A program made the position numbers and the translations under genes. From Vulcanimicrobiota bacterium (GTDB taxonomy: Bacteria; Vulcanimicrobiota; Vulcanimicrobiia; Vulcanimicrobiales; Vulcanimicrobiaceae): DNA of 64,000 nucleotides. Below are positions 42,901 to 51,364 of this stretch, piece after piece. The first letter of the stretch is position 1. Each line of letters opens with the position of its first letter. Location: positions 682,001 to 746,000 of the forward strand of contig PLWS01000002.1 in the NCBI GenBank assembly GCA_003151115.1. Reading direction: 5' to 3'. The notes beneath the pieces are model-generated. The model saw nothing but the letters and a program-made list of their open reading frames with translations. It searched no databases and was not told the origin of the DNA.

Positions 42901-42986
42901 TAGGCCCAGACGCCGATGACGGCGAGCATGGCTACCAAGAACGCGATCGTTTTGCGGTGTCGCAGCCCGAACGACGAGATAGGCAA
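39951..42986 (-). CDS. Inner-membrane RND efflux pump (AcrB/CusA superfamily)
   Basis: 1011 residues, twelve predicted helices with two large periplasmic loops. Starts FGLRHRKTIAFLVAMLAV, then IFPDMSFARIDV. The proton-relay Asp pair is in GLAVAVGLIIDDAIVVVENI. Helix 10-12 region reads LLLVGIVVKNGILLIDVANKR. It exports a substrate by proton antiport. Drug and metal subfamilies share these features, and I see no clear methionine-cluster path for copper or silver, so the substrate is open. Regulators and a PepSY protein lie upstream in the same operon. Confidence 0.95.
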   Translation of the reverse strand: MPISSFGLRHRKTIAFLVAMLAVIGVWAYAATPASIFPDMSFARIDVVAEAGDLPPDQVRTAVAVPLENAFLGLPSVTRVTANSAQGSAEFLVTFDSKTDVRFDLQYVNQAVAQVRASIPALTGVEAVIVNPNSEPVVSYALVAHSMSQTMLRELAQQSLVPEFYGTTGLARILMVGGPQREYHVTLDPAALASHGLAAQDVANAISGANGVNSLGIAQQYYRRNVLVLDANVKSAAAIASIVVPTGGRTPVTVGQLGSVTLGVAPLTTQVSYDAQHAVVLNFFGLPGADAVKMGSEVRAKMTALSAQLPAGITVSRFWDQTDLVVESQRSLRDAILAGAFLAILVIFVFLRNLRMTLVAAIVIPIAMAIAVFVMNRLGQTLNLMSVGGLAVAVGLIIDDAIVVVENIARNFRVYPEMRKADVITISMGELAAPMAASTFTTVVVFVPLLLLTGVSGFFFRALALTLAASLIVSLCLALFVAPILAQSLIPENTQHAEDTGLIARLLARYEPLLRWALRHRAAVYGGSVLVLIVTVLLLAKLPSDFLPHLDEGQFEIRYAMPVGTTIEATDTAATTMERIALRDPAVESVGRFTGIDTNGFSPTQARQGTIRVRLRSGGRPSYDVVSERLRDAYTTAIPAAQFDFHQILEDMINDMSGAPSPIQITVRGPDQDTLIALANRITDKIATVPGLADAFSGVSYDDPTLRISPYGGRLAALNITAADLGNALQASAQGGIATDVAGSLNRVPVRVSVVSPQGDAATGLVSTPAGVVALNSVAQVSPSKLSTDISEINGARAIVITANYTGVTLSSVISGVQRTLQGISLPPGYSAGIGGAYEAQQQSFHEFIQVVLIAIALVYFVMLAAFRSFRLPLVILTAIPLAIIGVAVALFVTGTPFNVSSFMGILLLVGIVVKNGILLIDVANKRRLEGANVHDALVAAGRTRLRPIVMTTFAAIGGLLPLAFGIGSGSAMEQPLAIAVIGGLSTATAFTLIVIPVLYAGFAGKSAVVQ

Positions 42987-42989
42987 CGC

Positions 42990-43301
42990 TTAGTCGGGGT
43001 TTTTGCCCTCGAGGGCGTTTTCGAGGATTTTACCGGTCTTCGCGTCGATCCCGATTTCGCGCGTCTTGCCGCCCGACTTCATGTCGAAACTGTAGCGCAG
43101 GCCGCTTCCGCCGGGTTCTTTTTCCAGTTCTTCCGCAACGATTTTGCCGTTGGGGACTGCGCGAAGCGCAATTGCGCGTGCCTGAGTAAGAGTAATGGTC
43201 GCCTGCTTGGCAAACTGCTGGCCGGGATAAGCGGCGGCCGTTGCGATGGCCAGGGTGAACGCGGAGGCGAGGGCCGCCGCGGTGAGCGTGCTGTTTTTCA
43301 T
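42990..43301 (-). CDS. Small secreted PepSY-domain protein
   Basis: 103 residues from ATG 43301 (an ATG at 43313 is also in frame). Signal peptide ends near AAAYP; then one PepSY domain: ITLTQARAIALRAVPNGKIV, YSFDMKSGGKTREIGIDAKT, GKILENALEG. PepSY domains inhibit or sense peptidases and often accompany two-component systems. It lies between the histidine kinase and the pump gene with gaps of 43 and three bases, so it may be a periplasmic regulator of that kinase or a pump accessory; both are inference. Confidence 0.88.
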   Translation of the reverse strand: MKNSTLTAAALASAFTLAIATAAAYPGQQFAKQATITLTQARAIALRAVPNGKIVAEELEKEPGGSGLRYSFDMKSGGKTREIGIDAKTGKILENALEGKNPD

Positions 43302-43344
43302 AGGCCACAGCATACATGCCGAATGTTACTGCAACATGAACGGC

Positions 43345-44565
43345 TTACGCGGCTGGGAATACCAGGCGCGTTTCCGCTTGCCCCTCCACATTCGAAAGCC
43401 GCACCGTTCCGCCGGAAGCCTGCACGATGGAGTCGGCGACCGCCAGACCTAGGCCACTTCCCGGGCCTGAAGCGTCGCCGCGCCAAAATCGTTCGAGGCC
43501 ATGTTCCAAAGCCTCAGGCGAAAAGCCGGCGCCGTTGTCGCGGACGCTCAATTCGACGGTGCCGCTCGTACCGTTGGCGCGGACTTCTATGCGTCCGCCG
43601 GCAGGAGCGTGCTTTACCGCGTTATGCAGAACGGCGAGCACCGCGCGCTCCAATTCGGAGGCGTTCCCGTTGACCTGCGTGCGCCCTGAAGCCGCGAAGT
43701 CCAACTGGACCATTTTCGCGGCGGCCGCTCCGGCGACGCGCGCACAGGCTTCGCGTGTTATGTGATCCAGATCGACCCGCGCGATTTCGAGCACGCCTGC
43801 ATCCGCACGCGCGACGGAGAGCAGATCGCCGATGAGAGATTCCATGCGTTCGGCTTCCTGGGAGATCGTCGCAAGCGATTGCCGGTAAGCATCGGGGTCG
43901 CGTTCTTTGGTCAGCGCGAGATCGGATTCCGCTCGAATGACGGCGAGGGGCGCGCGCAAGTCGTGTGAGGCGTCGGCCGTAAAACGGCGCTGACGTGACA
44001 CGACCTCGTCGAGCGCTCGGTGCGTAACCGCGTTGCCCGCAAACCACGCGAGCGCAGCGATGACGAGCGCGGCGAGCAAGAAGGCAACGGCGGCTTGGCG
44101 ATCGGTTTCGTCAATCCAATCGCTCGGGCGCCAAACGACGATCTTTCCAACATGGCTTCCTTTGTTCGTGATCGGAAGTACGAACGCGCGCAGTTCGGCT
44201 TCCCCGCTTCCGGTGGTGATGTATGAAGCGGTTGCCGCCGGAACAGCCAGCAAGGCGGCCGGCGGAACCGAAACGTTCGACAAGACGATCTTGCGCGAAC
44301 CGTCGACGACCAGGCCGCTGGTTTGCGCGCCCAGCACGGTTAGGAACTGACGCCGGTCGTCGCGATCGATCGTGGGCCGGCCGCTGCGAAGATCCAAGAG
44401 GGCGCTGACAGCCTGTGCCGCCGCGCTTAAATGGGAATCGAGGGCGCTGCGCTCGCTGCGATCGATGCCGAAAACGGCCGCGGCTGCGAAACAGACGAGG
44501 CCCGCAAAGAGCGCTCCTACGTAGGCCGCGATCAAACGCAGGCGCAGAGCGCGCGTGTACGTCAT
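43345..44565 (-). CDS. Two-component sensor histidine kinase
   Basis: 406 residues. Two membrane helices (about 10-32 and 160-180) bracket a periplasmic sensor of about 125 residues. The H-box FTADASHDLRAPLAVI carries the phospho-acceptor His. The ATPase domain has the N-box LHNAVKHAP, G1 DNGAGFSPE and G2 GSGLGLAVADS. There is no clear HAMP domain. Overlaps the upstream response-regulator gene by four bases, so they are a cognate pair, and probably control the efflux operon downstream. Confidence 0.95.
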   Translation of the reverse strand: MTYTRALRLRLIAAYVGALFAGLVCFAAAAVFGIDRSERSALDSHLSAAAQAVSALLDLRSGRPTIDRDDRRQFLTVLGAQTSGLVVDGSRKIVLSNVSVPPAALLAVPAATASYITTGSGEAELRAFVLPITNKGSHVGKIVVWRPSDWIDETDRQAAVAFLLAALVIAALAWFAGNAVTHRALDEVVSRQRRFTADASHDLRAPLAVIRAESDLALTKERDPDAYRQSLATISQEAERMESLIGDLLSVARADAGVLEIARVDLDHITREACARVAGAAAAKMVQLDFAASGRTQVNGNASELERAVLAVLHNAVKHAPAGGRIEVRANGTSGTVELSVRDNGAGFSPEALEHGLERFWRGDASGPGSGLGLAVADSIVQASGGTVRLSNVEGQAETRLVFPAA

Positions 44566-45239
44566 TCTGCTCCGAACCGGTACCCGGCGCCGCGTATGGT
44601 TTTCAGCAACGGCGGTTCGCCCGCGATCACGAGTTTGGAGCGAAGCCGGCTGACGTAGACGTCCACGACATTGGACGTCGCCTCGCTTGCACGGTCGAAC
44701 ATCGCATCTTCGATCGATCGCCGAGTGACCAAGCTGCCGGCATTGCGCAAGAAATACTCCAAGAATGCGCTTTCGCGTGGCGTCAGTTCGATGCGGCGAT
44801 CGCCTCTCCGCGCTATGCGTGTTCGCAAGTCGAGCACCACATCGCCCGAGCGCAGTTCGGCATTCGTCGTCTCGACCGGAAAGCGGCGGCGTGTGATCGA
44901 ACGAAGGCGTGCTTCGAGCTCGCCGAAGACGAACGGTTTGCGCAAATAGTCGTCGGCACCGGCGTCAAGGCCTTCGATAATATCTTCCGCCGTGTCGCGT
45001 GAGGTAAGCAGGAGCACCGGAGTCGGGAAGTTTTGTCCGCGCAGCGATCGGAGCACGTCGAGGCCACTCCGCTTTGGGAGATTCACGTCGAGCACGATCG
45101 CGTCGTAGATGGGTGACGACGCAACCTGCTCGGCGTCGTCTCCGTCGGCGCTCTCGTCCACGATGTGTCCTTGCTCGGTGAGGCCGCGCCGCAATACGTC
45201 GCGGAGGCGCGGATCGTCCTCGACCACTAAGAGTCGCAC
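44562..45239 (-). CDS. OmpR/PhoB-family response regulator
   Basis: 225 residues. Receiver domain (1-120) with acidic pocket VVEDD, phospho-acceptor Asp in DAIVLDVNLPKRSGLD, Thr/Ser in LLLTSRD and Lys in LRKPF. The C-terminal winged helix (about 130-225) is of OmpR type (ELTPRESAFLEYFLRNAG, VVDVYVSRLRSKL, TIRGAGYRFG). It is the first gene of the minus-strand operon encoding its kinase, a PepSY protein and the RND pump, and is likely autoregulatory. Confidence 0.96.
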   Translation of the reverse strand: MRLLVVEDDPRLRDVLRRGLTEQGHIVDESADGDDAEQVASSPIYDAIVLDVNLPKRSGLDVLRSLRGQNFPTPVLLLTSRDTAEDIIEGLDAGADDYLRKPFVFGELEARLRSITRRRFPVETTNAELRSGDVVLDLRTRIARRGDRRIELTPRESAFLEYFLRNAGSLVTRRSIEDAMFDRASEATSNVVDVYVSRLRSKLVIAGEPPLLKTIRGAGYRFGAE

Positions 45240-45326
45240 CGGAGCGCCGTTCTTTGACGGGACGGCCGGGCCCCGCAGCCGAAGGACCCTACCGCCAATC
45301 GCACATCCGCTTTAGGAGACGGTCTC

Positions 45327-46037
45327 ATGATGTTTATACGCCGTACCTTGATCGCCTCGGCCGCATTTGCGATGCTTGCCGCTGCGCCCGCGCTGGCGGT
45401 GGATTACGGCAGATGGTTTTTCTCAACCGCAAACGATCCCAAGCCGCAGCCTTTCAGTACGTGTGTCAGCCGCGCGCAATCTGCAATGGCGTCGCAGGGG
45501 TTCGGAGCGCGAGTCGGCGGGACGAATCCCGCGTATTTGGACGCCACCTCGGGACTGGTTTCGGTAACCGCGTTTTGCATCGGGCAGCCGAAGGGATTCT
45601 ATTACATATTGGTCGTGATGAGCGACGACGGTTCCAAGAGCGCGCTCAGCGTCGGCAACGCGATCAACGCGGCATTCTTCGCCTCGGATGCGAGCGCCGC
45701 CGGTGCCGGCACCGCCGCAACAGGCGCCGGCGGCACGTGGCAGTTGACCTCGACATGCGGTTTCACCGGAAGCGGTTGGCAGAGCACGATCGATTTGACG
45801 CAATCCGCTAGCGGCGCATTGACGGGCATGGTGCGAAACGATCCGCTGACGCCGGTCGTTGTGGGCGGACAATTCACCGGCACCACGATGACGCTTACGC
45901 TGCGCCCGGCCGACTGGGCCGACAACATGACGATGACCGGCGAACTGAACGCCGGAAAAATAGCGGGCAAGGTGCATCACCTCGGCGGCGACGACTGCAC
46001 CTTCACGATGGTGCGCACCGCAAGCTCGAGCGCTTAA
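45327..46037 (+). CDS. Secreted hypothetical protein
   Basis: 236 residues with AGGAG about seven bases before ATG 45327. Signal peptide about 1-24 (AMLAAAPALA-V). The first half is a compact domain with cysteines FSTCVSRAQ and TAFCIGQ. A Gly/Ala linker (about 118-132) leads to a beta-rich C-terminal domain (WQLTSTCGFTGSGWQ, LTGMVRNDPLTPVVVGG, KVHHLGGDDCTFTM), reminiscent of small lipocalin-like or avidin-like periplasmic domains. No family is recognised with confidence. It is divergent from the response regulator and may be one of its targets. Confidence 0.6.
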   Translation: MMFIRRTLIASAAFAMLAAAPALAVDYGRWFFSTANDPKPQPFSTCVSRAQSAMASQGFGARVGGTNPAYLDATSGLVSVTAFCIGQPKGFYYILVVMSDDGSKSALSVGNAINAAFFASDASAAGAGTAATGAGGTWQLTSTCGFTGSGWQSTIDLTQSASGALTGMVRNDPLTPVVVGGQFTGTTMTLTLRPADWADNMTMTGELNAGKIAGKVHHLGGDDCTFTMVRTASSSA

Positions 46038-46931
46038 CTAACGCGCGAGTTCCGAGGCGAGCACGAAGCGCACGCCTTCGCCTTGCATTTTCTGATAAAC
46101 CGCAGTGAGCGCGGCCAGCGTCGTCGGCCTGGGATGGCCGATCGCAATTGCCGATCCGTTGCGCTTGGCGTATTCTACGGTTTGTTCCAGCGCCTGCTCG
46201 GTGAACGCCTGATCCGCGCGATCGTCTAGGAATACGTTGCGCGACGATTCGGGAACGCCCGCATCGCGCGCCGTTTGCGCCGCCACGCTTTGCGCATTCG
46301 TGCGCGAGTCGATGAAGAAAAGATCGCGGGCTTTGGCGACTGCAATAACGTCTTTCATCACGCGCGCGTCGGCGGTGGCCTTGCTGCCCTCGTGATTGTT
46401 CATGCCTTCGGCCGCCGGAACTTGCGCGATGTCATCTTCGGTCTGCGAAGCGATCTGCGCGTCGCTCATTGTCGTCGTTATTTCGCCGGGTCCGGCAGTA
46501 TCGCGTCCCAGCGGTTGCATAGGCAGGTGCAGCATGATGCCTTTCCCGGCCGCAGCCGCGTCGTTTGCGATCTCCGCGGTGTAGCGAACGTGCGGCAGAA
46601 TGGAAAGCGTCAGCGGAATCGGCAGCGCCAGAAAGCCACGTTCGGTCACGGGCCACTGTCCACAGTCGTCGATGATGATCGCAACGGTTATGGTTCCGGA
46701 CGCGGGCGCGGGCGCGGGTGCTTCCGGTGAAGTGGTGGCCTCCGGTAGGGAAGATGCGCGCCGGAGCGGCGGAGCTTCCGTGGGCGCGGGTTGCGGCGAA
46801 CTCGGTTGGTATGCAACGGCCGGACGGTGCGGCATGCGATAGAACTGGCCGAAGAGCGCCCAGGCAACGAAGAGCGCCAATAAAAACGCGATCGCAAGGA
46901 AGAGGAGACGGCGGCCCATTGCGGCGGGCAT
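46038..46931 (-). CDS. Divergent polysaccharide deacetylase family protein (YibQ-like)
   Basis: 297 residues from ATG 46931 (ATG 46919 also in frame). An N-terminal membrane helix is followed by a Pro/Ala/Glu-rich linker (about 30-78), then a NodB-related domain: TVAIIIDDCGQWPVT, PLTLSILPHVRYTAEI, GIMLHLPMQPLG and LFFIDSRTNAQSVAAQ, ending AIGHPRPTTLAAL. This is the divergent deacetylase family (YibQ-type) found in envelope gene sets beside murein hydrolase activators. Substrate not proven. Its stop abuts the convergent gene's stop (TAACTAA). Confidence 0.85.
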   Translation of the reverse strand: MPAAMGRRLLFLAIAFLLALFVAWALFGQFYRMPHRPAVAYQPSSPQPAPTEAPPLRRASSLPEATTSPEAPAPAPASGTITVAIIIDDCGQWPVTERGFLALPIPLTLSILPHVRYTAEIANDAAAAGKGIMLHLPMQPLGRDTAGPGEITTTMSDAQIASQTEDDIAQVPAAEGMNNHEGSKATADARVMKDVIAVAKARDLFFIDSRTNAQSVAAQTARDAGVPESSRNVFLDDRADQAFTEQALEQTVEYAKRNGSAIAIGHPRPTTLAALTAVYQKMQGEGVRFVLASELAR

Positions 46932-46960
46932 TCTGCGGCCGTGCGTCGGATACCTGAGCG

Positions 46961-47539
46961 ATGGCGCTGAAAGTTCCCGTGCTGTTCGGATCCGTGCGAA
47001 CCGAACGCCAGGGCATTAGAGCCGCGCGATTTGTGGTCAACGAGCTGAAGAACTACGGCTGCGATCCGGTGCTCGTGGATGCCAAAGAATACGACCTGCC
47101 GCTACTTGACAAGATGTACAAGGAGTATGACGCCGGCACTGCGCCGCCGAAGCTCGAAGAACTTGCGGACCTCTATCACTCCGCCGATGGTTTTGCCATC
47201 GTTACGGGCGAGTACAACCACGGCGTGCAGCCGGGGTTGAAGAACCTGCTCGATTACTTCTTGGAAGACTATTTCTGGCGGCCATCGGCCATCATTTCGT
47301 ACTCCGGCGGGTACTTCAGCGGCGCTCGCGCCGCAATTCAGCTGCGCGAAATCGTCGCCGAGCTCGGGATGCCGGCGATTCCGTCCGCCTTACCGATCGC
47401 ACGCGTCGCGAGCGCGTTCGACGACGCCGGCGAGCCCACGGACCCGAAATTCCGGGATCGCAACGTAGAATTTTTCAAGGAATTCATTTGGTACATGGAA
47501 GCGCTGCGCGCACAGCGAGCTAAGGGCGTTCCTTACTAG
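46961..47539 (+). CDS. NADPH-dependent FMN reductase family protein
   Basis: 192 residues. Flavodoxin-like fold: the phosphate-binding loop LFGSVRTERQGIR at the N-terminus, YDLPLLDKMYKEYDAG, the flavin-binding GEYNHGVQPGLKNLLDY, and YSGGYFSGARAAIQLREI. It reduces FMN, quinones, azo or chromate-type compounds with NADPH. It lacks a signal peptide and is cytoplasmic. Its TAG lies in CTAG, shared with the stop of the convergent repeat protein. Confidence 0.9.
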   Translation: MALKVPVLFGSVRTERQGIRAARFVVNELKNYGCDPVLVDAKEYDLPLLDKMYKEYDAGTAPPKLEELADLYHSADGFAIVTGEYNHGVQPGLKNLLDYFLEDYFWRPSAIISYSGGYFSGARAAIQLREIVAELGMPAIPSALPIARVASAFDDAGEPTDPKFRDRNVEFFKEFIWYMEALRAQRAKGVPY

Positions 47540-49263
47540 CTTTTCGGCTTGAGTTCGAAGAGATCGATGCCGGCCGGCGGACCCGGCGTGGCGGTCGTCG
47601 ACGTCGTCGTGCCTTTTCCGTTGCGCCCCTGGTAATCGAATTTCTTCCCGTGCCCGTAACTCATCACGGAAAAGCTGCCGCCGGCAGTTTGTCCCGACCA
47701 GGAGCCGGTCGGAAACGTGGCGCTGCACATCATCGAGGCCGCGCTACGTTTTGTCGCGTTGAGCGAACACGTTGCTGTGCCTTCGCGGGCGGTCCATATG
47801 GCGTTGCCGCCGCCAAGCACTTTTCCAGTAAACGTGAACGCGCTGGGGCCGCCCGAAACCGTTCCGATAAAGTCGACCGATGTCACCGACCACGTCCAGA
47901 TGAAAACCCACTGCCCTGAGAGATCGAACCCTGATGGTTTCTGTCGCAAGTACAGAACGTATCGCGTTTCGCCGTTCGCAAGGTGCGATGCGGAAACCGT
48001 TTGCACGTTCGGATTGTAACCGGCCTCTGCAGCTCCAACGCGAGCTTCGCCCTGTAATTTCGCCGAGGCGATTTCTTCGGCTGTGAATGCAACCTCTCCA
48101 CTTGAGTTTGTCGTGCCGCGTCCGATCGTCGTTTTAGGGAAATGGTTTGGTTTATAGAGCGTCACGGTCGCACCGGCGATCGCTTTGTCGGAACCGTGAT
48201 CGAGGACCTCGACCGTGAGTGGCGCTGCTTCGGCCCCGCCTTCCGGTTCCAGCACGAAGGCCACGTGATCGTTGCCCGAGGTCAGCCGGCCGCTTTGCGC
48301 CGCACCGACGGTGACCGGCTCGCTCGCCGGCTTCCAGTGATTCGCTTCTGCGTGCAGCACGTAGCTGTCGCCCACCGGCAGATCGAAAACTTTGGCGACG
48401 GCGGTCCCGTCGTAGCCGGTCATCACGACCTCATGACCTTGCGCGTCGTAGATCATCGCGTAATGAACGGGTACGAGCGCGCCCGCCGCACTGCGTCCCT
48501 GCACGCGAATGCTGACGTCGTGGCGGCCCGGCGGCTCGTTGGAATTCAGGAGGAAGTTGATGTAATCGTCGGCCCGGGTCAGGCGGCTCCCGCTTTCGGA
48601 AGCACCGGCGATGAATGAAGCGGTTGCCGGTTCCCACCGCGTCGCCTCGGCGCGTAACGAGTACGTTTCGCCCAGCGGTACGTTTTCGAAGACGACGGCC
48701 GTTCCGTCATAACCGGTCATGACGACGGATCTGTCGCTTCCGATTCTGTAGATGGATGCATAGCGTACCGGAACGATGGTGCTGTTCGGCATCCGGCCTT
48801 GCACGCGGATGAACAGCTGGCGCTGCCCTGGCGGAGTGAGCGGCAAATCGCGCGACGTATAGCGCCCGGAGGACGGTTTTAACGGTAAGGCGACTTCGTA
48901 ACTGCTTTCGCCCGGACGAATCGTCAGTGCGGCCGATGCGTTGTCGAACAGCAAACCGCCGTAGACTTCGACGGTCCAATAACCCGGCATCAAGGGACCC
49001 GAGAGAGTGGCCGTCCCCTCGGTATTGGTTTCTTCGCCCTCGAAATAGGAAAAAGGCCGTGTGTCGCCCGTGATACGCCCTTCATTCCGGACGAGATAGA
49101 CCATGCGTCCCGGCACCAGCGTTCCGTTGCTTTCGTTTTTCACGTGCACGAGAACGCGCACGGTCGACGGATCCAGATCGGGAAACGGGCGCGCGTCCTG
49201 CGCGCTGGCAATTGCTGCGAAACCCAATGATGCGGCCAGGAAAAGGGCCGAAAATAGCTTCAT
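47536..49263 (-). CDS. Secreted protein with tandem Ig-like/carboxypeptidase-regulatory-like repeats
   Basis: 575 residues. Signal peptide about 1-21. Three beta-sandwich modules of about 100 residues follow. Modules two and three are clear duplicates: both contain IRVQGR, VMTGYDGTAV, LRAEAT/LHAEAN, W-x-PA and a final D-x-x-x-FLL/FVL. Module one is a more distant relative (VRVLVHVKNES, NTEGTATLSGPLMPGYW). A fourth CarboxypepD-reg-like domain (about 345-420, DHGSDKAIAGATVTLY, NSSGEVAFTAEE) precedes a beta-rich C-terminus. Such modules are structural or adhesive. No catalytic domain seen. Confidence 0.72.
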   Translation of the reverse strand: MKLFSALFLAASLGFAAIASAQDARPFPDLDPSTVRVLVHVKNESNGTLVPGRMVYLVRNEGRITGDTRPFSYFEGEETNTEGTATLSGPLMPGYWTVEVYGGLLFDNASAALTIRPGESSYEVALPLKPSSGRYTSRDLPLTPPGQRQLFIRVQGRMPNSTIVPVRYASIYRIGSDRSVVMTGYDGTAVVFENVPLGETYSLRAEATRWEPATASFIAGASESGSRLTRADDYINFLLNSNEPPGRHDVSIRVQGRSAAGALVPVHYAMIYDAQGHEVVMTGYDGTAVAKVFDLPVGDSYVLHAEANHWKPASEPVTVGAAQSGRLTSGNDHVAFVLEPEGGAEAAPLTVEVLDHGSDKAIAGATVTLYKPNHFPKTTIGRGTTNSSGEVAFTAEEIASAKLQGEARVGAAEAGYNPNVQTVSASHLANGETRYVLYLRQKPSGFDLSGQWVFIWTWSVTSVDFIGTVSGGPSAFTFTGKVLGGGNAIWTAREGTATCSLNATKRSAASMMCSATFPTGSWSGQTAGGSFSVMSYGHGKKFDYQGRNGKGTTTSTTATPGPPAGIDLFELKPKS

Positions 49264-49329
49264 GAGCGCCTCCTAAAGGCCACGCCTCGCGTTGGTATTT
49301 TCCAGGGCCGCTCGCGTGACCCTGGGTGG

Positions 49330-49728
49330 TTAGTGTGCCTTTTGGCACAGCTCCACGAGGACGCCGGCCGTGCTCTTCGGATGCAGAAACGCGATCAGGT
49401 TCCCGTGCGCACCGCGGCGAGGCTCTTCATCTATAAGGCGCACGCCGGCAGCCTTGAGGCGCGCGAGTTCGGACCGCAGATCGGCGACGCGGTAAGCCGT
49501 GTGATGGAGCTTCGTTTCAGCTTCGCCGCGATAGCGCGCGACCGGCGAATCTTCGCTTAGCGGGCGCATGAGTTCGATGACCGATGAACCGGCTTGCAAC
49601 CCCAGCACCTCCACGCCCTGATCGGCCAGCGTTTCGCGGTAGATTTCCTTGAAGCCGAGAGTTTTCGTGTAGAGATCGAGTGTCTTCGCGAGATCGCTCA
49701 CGACGATCGCGACGTGATCGATCTCCAT
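49330..49728 (-). CDS. mce: Methylmalonyl-CoA epimerase
   Basis: 132 residues from ATG 49728, sharing one base with the mutase stop (TGATG); the frame is open upstream, but that part lies within the mutase gene. Vicinal-oxygen-chelate fold with two beta-alpha-beta-beta-beta units: [18 protein letters not shown] and KLHHTAYRVADLRSELARL. Metal ligands His5, a His in the second unit and Glu in LVELCQ are present. It interconverts (S)- and (R)-methylmalonyl-CoA between propionyl-CoA carboxylase and the mutase, both encoded nearby. Confidence 0.93.
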   Translation of the reverse strand: MEIDHVAIVVSDLAKTLDLYTKTLGFKEIYRETLADQGVEVLGLQAGSSVIELMRPLSEDSPVARYRGEAETKLHHTAYRVADLRSELARLKAAGVRLIDEEPRRGAHGNLIAFLHPKSTAGVLVELCQKAH

Positions 49729-51305
49729 CAAGCGACGATCTCTTTCGCGCGGTAGACTCCGAAGATGTCGCGGAGCACATTGCAAATCTCGCCCAGGGTC
49801 GCGCCTGCATCGACAGCCGTGATGAACGTCGGCATGAGGTTCTCCGTGCCTTGGGCCGCTTGGCGCACGGCCGCGAGCGTTTTTTCTACGCTCTTTGCGT
49901 CGCGGCTTTCGCGCAACTTTTGCAGCCGCTTGGCTTGCGCCGCTTCGATACCGGGATCGTGGCGCTGCAATGGAATCTTCGCTTGCGCCGATCCGTCGGC
50001 AAACTTGTTCACGCCAACGACGATCTGTTCGCCTTTTTCGATCGCTTGCTGGGAGCGGTAGGCGGAGTCTGCAATGCGGCCTTGCATCCAACCGCTTTCG
50101 ATCGCGGCGACGCTGCCGCCGAGCTCGTCTATCTCATGAATCAGTGCTTGCGCGCGTTGGATCAATTCGTTGGTAAGCGATTCGATGTAATACGAACCGG
50201 CCAGCGGATCGACGACGTTGGGAACGCCGCTTTCGTAAGCGATGATCTGCTGCGTGCGCAGCGCGACTTTGGCCGACTCTTCGGTCGGCAGCGCGAGCGC
50301 TTCGTCTTTTCCATTGGTGTGCAGCGATTGGGTACCACCCAGTACCGCCGCCAACGCCTGCAGCGCGACGCGCACGACGTTGTTCTCGGGCTCCTGCGCG
50401 GTGAGCGTCGAGCCGCCAGTCTGCGTGTGAAAACGCAGCATGTGCGAGCGCGGATCCTTGCAGCCGAAGTCGTCGCGCGTGATGTGTGCCCATAAGTATC
50501 GCGCCGCTCGAAACTTAGCGACCTCTTCGAACAGGTCGTTGTGCGCGTTCCAGAAGAACGAGATGCGCGGCGCGATGGCGTCGAGACCGAGGCCCGCGGC
50601 GCGCGCTGCTTGCAGATACGCTTTGCCGTTGGCGAGCGTGAACGCGAGTTCTTCTAGTGCAGTCGAACCTGCTTCACGGATGTGGTAGCCGGAAACGGAG
50701 ATCGCATTCCAGCCGGGCACGTTCTGCGCGCAGTAGCCCATGACGTCGGTCACCAAGCGCATTGAATGGGCCGGGGGGTAGATGTAGGTGCCGCGCGCGA
50801 CGTATTCTTTGAGGACGTCGTTCTGAACCGTGCCGCCGAGCTTTTCAAATGGAATCCCGCGGCGGCGCGCGACCGCGAGCAGCATCGCCAAGATGATGGA
50901 AGCGGGCGCGTTAATGGTCATCGAAATCGTGACGCTGTCGAGCGGAATGCCGTCGAGCAGCGTTTCCATATCGGCGATGCTGTCGATTGCGACGCCCACT
51001 TTTCCGACCTCGCCGAGCGACTGCGGCGCGTCCGAATCGTAGCCCAGTTGCGTCGGCAAGTCGAACGCTACCGAAAGCCCGGTCGTCCCGTGCGCGAGCA
51101 GGTAACGGTAACGCGCGTTTGACTCGGCCGCGCTGCCGAAACCCGCGTACTGCCGCATGGTCCACAGGCGTCCGCGATACATATCTTTGCGCACGCCGCG
51201 CGCGAATGGGAAACCGCCGGGCGCGCCCAGGTCGTGTGGCGGTCCCTCAATACGCTCGTACGCCGGTTCTAACGGGATGCCGCTGCCGTTTTCGTCGCGG
51301 GCCAT
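49728..51305 (-). CDS. mutA: Methylmalonyl-CoA mutase, catalytic (alpha) subunit without B12 domain
   Basis: 525 residues, the length of the TIM-barrel catalytic part only. Motifs: [62 protein letters not shown] and [18 protein letters not shown]. It rearranges (R)-methylmalonyl-CoA to succinyl-CoA with adenosylcobalamin. The cobalamin-binding DxHxxG domain is absent, so a separate small subunit must be encoded elsewhere, as in many archaeal and some bacterial two-subunit enzymes. The stop overlaps mce. ATG 51305. Confidence 0.95.
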   Translation of the reverse strand: MARDENGSGIPLEPAYERIEGPPHDLGAPGGFPFARGVRKDMYRGRLWTMRQYAGFGSAAESNARYRYLLAHGTTGLSVAFDLPTQLGYDSDAPQSLGEVGKVGVAIDSIADMETLLDGIPLDSVTISMTINAPASIILAMLLAVARRRGIPFEKLGGTVQNDVLKEYVARGTYIYPPAHSMRLVTDVMGYCAQNVPGWNAISVSGYHIREAGSTALEELAFTLANGKAYLQAARAAGLGLDAIAPRISFFWNAHNDLFEEVAKFRAARYLWAHITRDDFGCKDPRSHMLRFHTQTGGSTLTAQEPENNVVRVALQALAAVLGGTQSLHTNGKDEALALPTEESAKVALRTQQIIAYESGVPNVVDPLAGSYYIESLTNELIQRAQALIHEIDELGGSVAAIESGWMQGRIADSAYRSQQAIEKGEQIVVGVNKFADGSAQAKIPLQRHDPGIEAAQAKRLQKLRESRDAKSVEKTLAAVRQAAQGTENLMPTFITAVDAGATLGEICNVLRDIFGVYRAKEIVA

Positions 51306-51364
51306 GCTGGCGGTATTCTCTGCCCACCGCGCGAACCCGCCGACAGGAGGGTCGTGATAAGACT

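Noticed and set aside
49731-50091. N-terminal extension of the epimerase frame
   Set aside because: Arg-rich out-of-frame translation of the mutase gene; the epimerase fold begins at ATG 49728.
50987-51364. Long upstream start for the signal-peptidase-like gene
   Set aside because: This part is antisense to the mutase gene and Arg-rich; GTG 51365 begins a lipoprotein signal.
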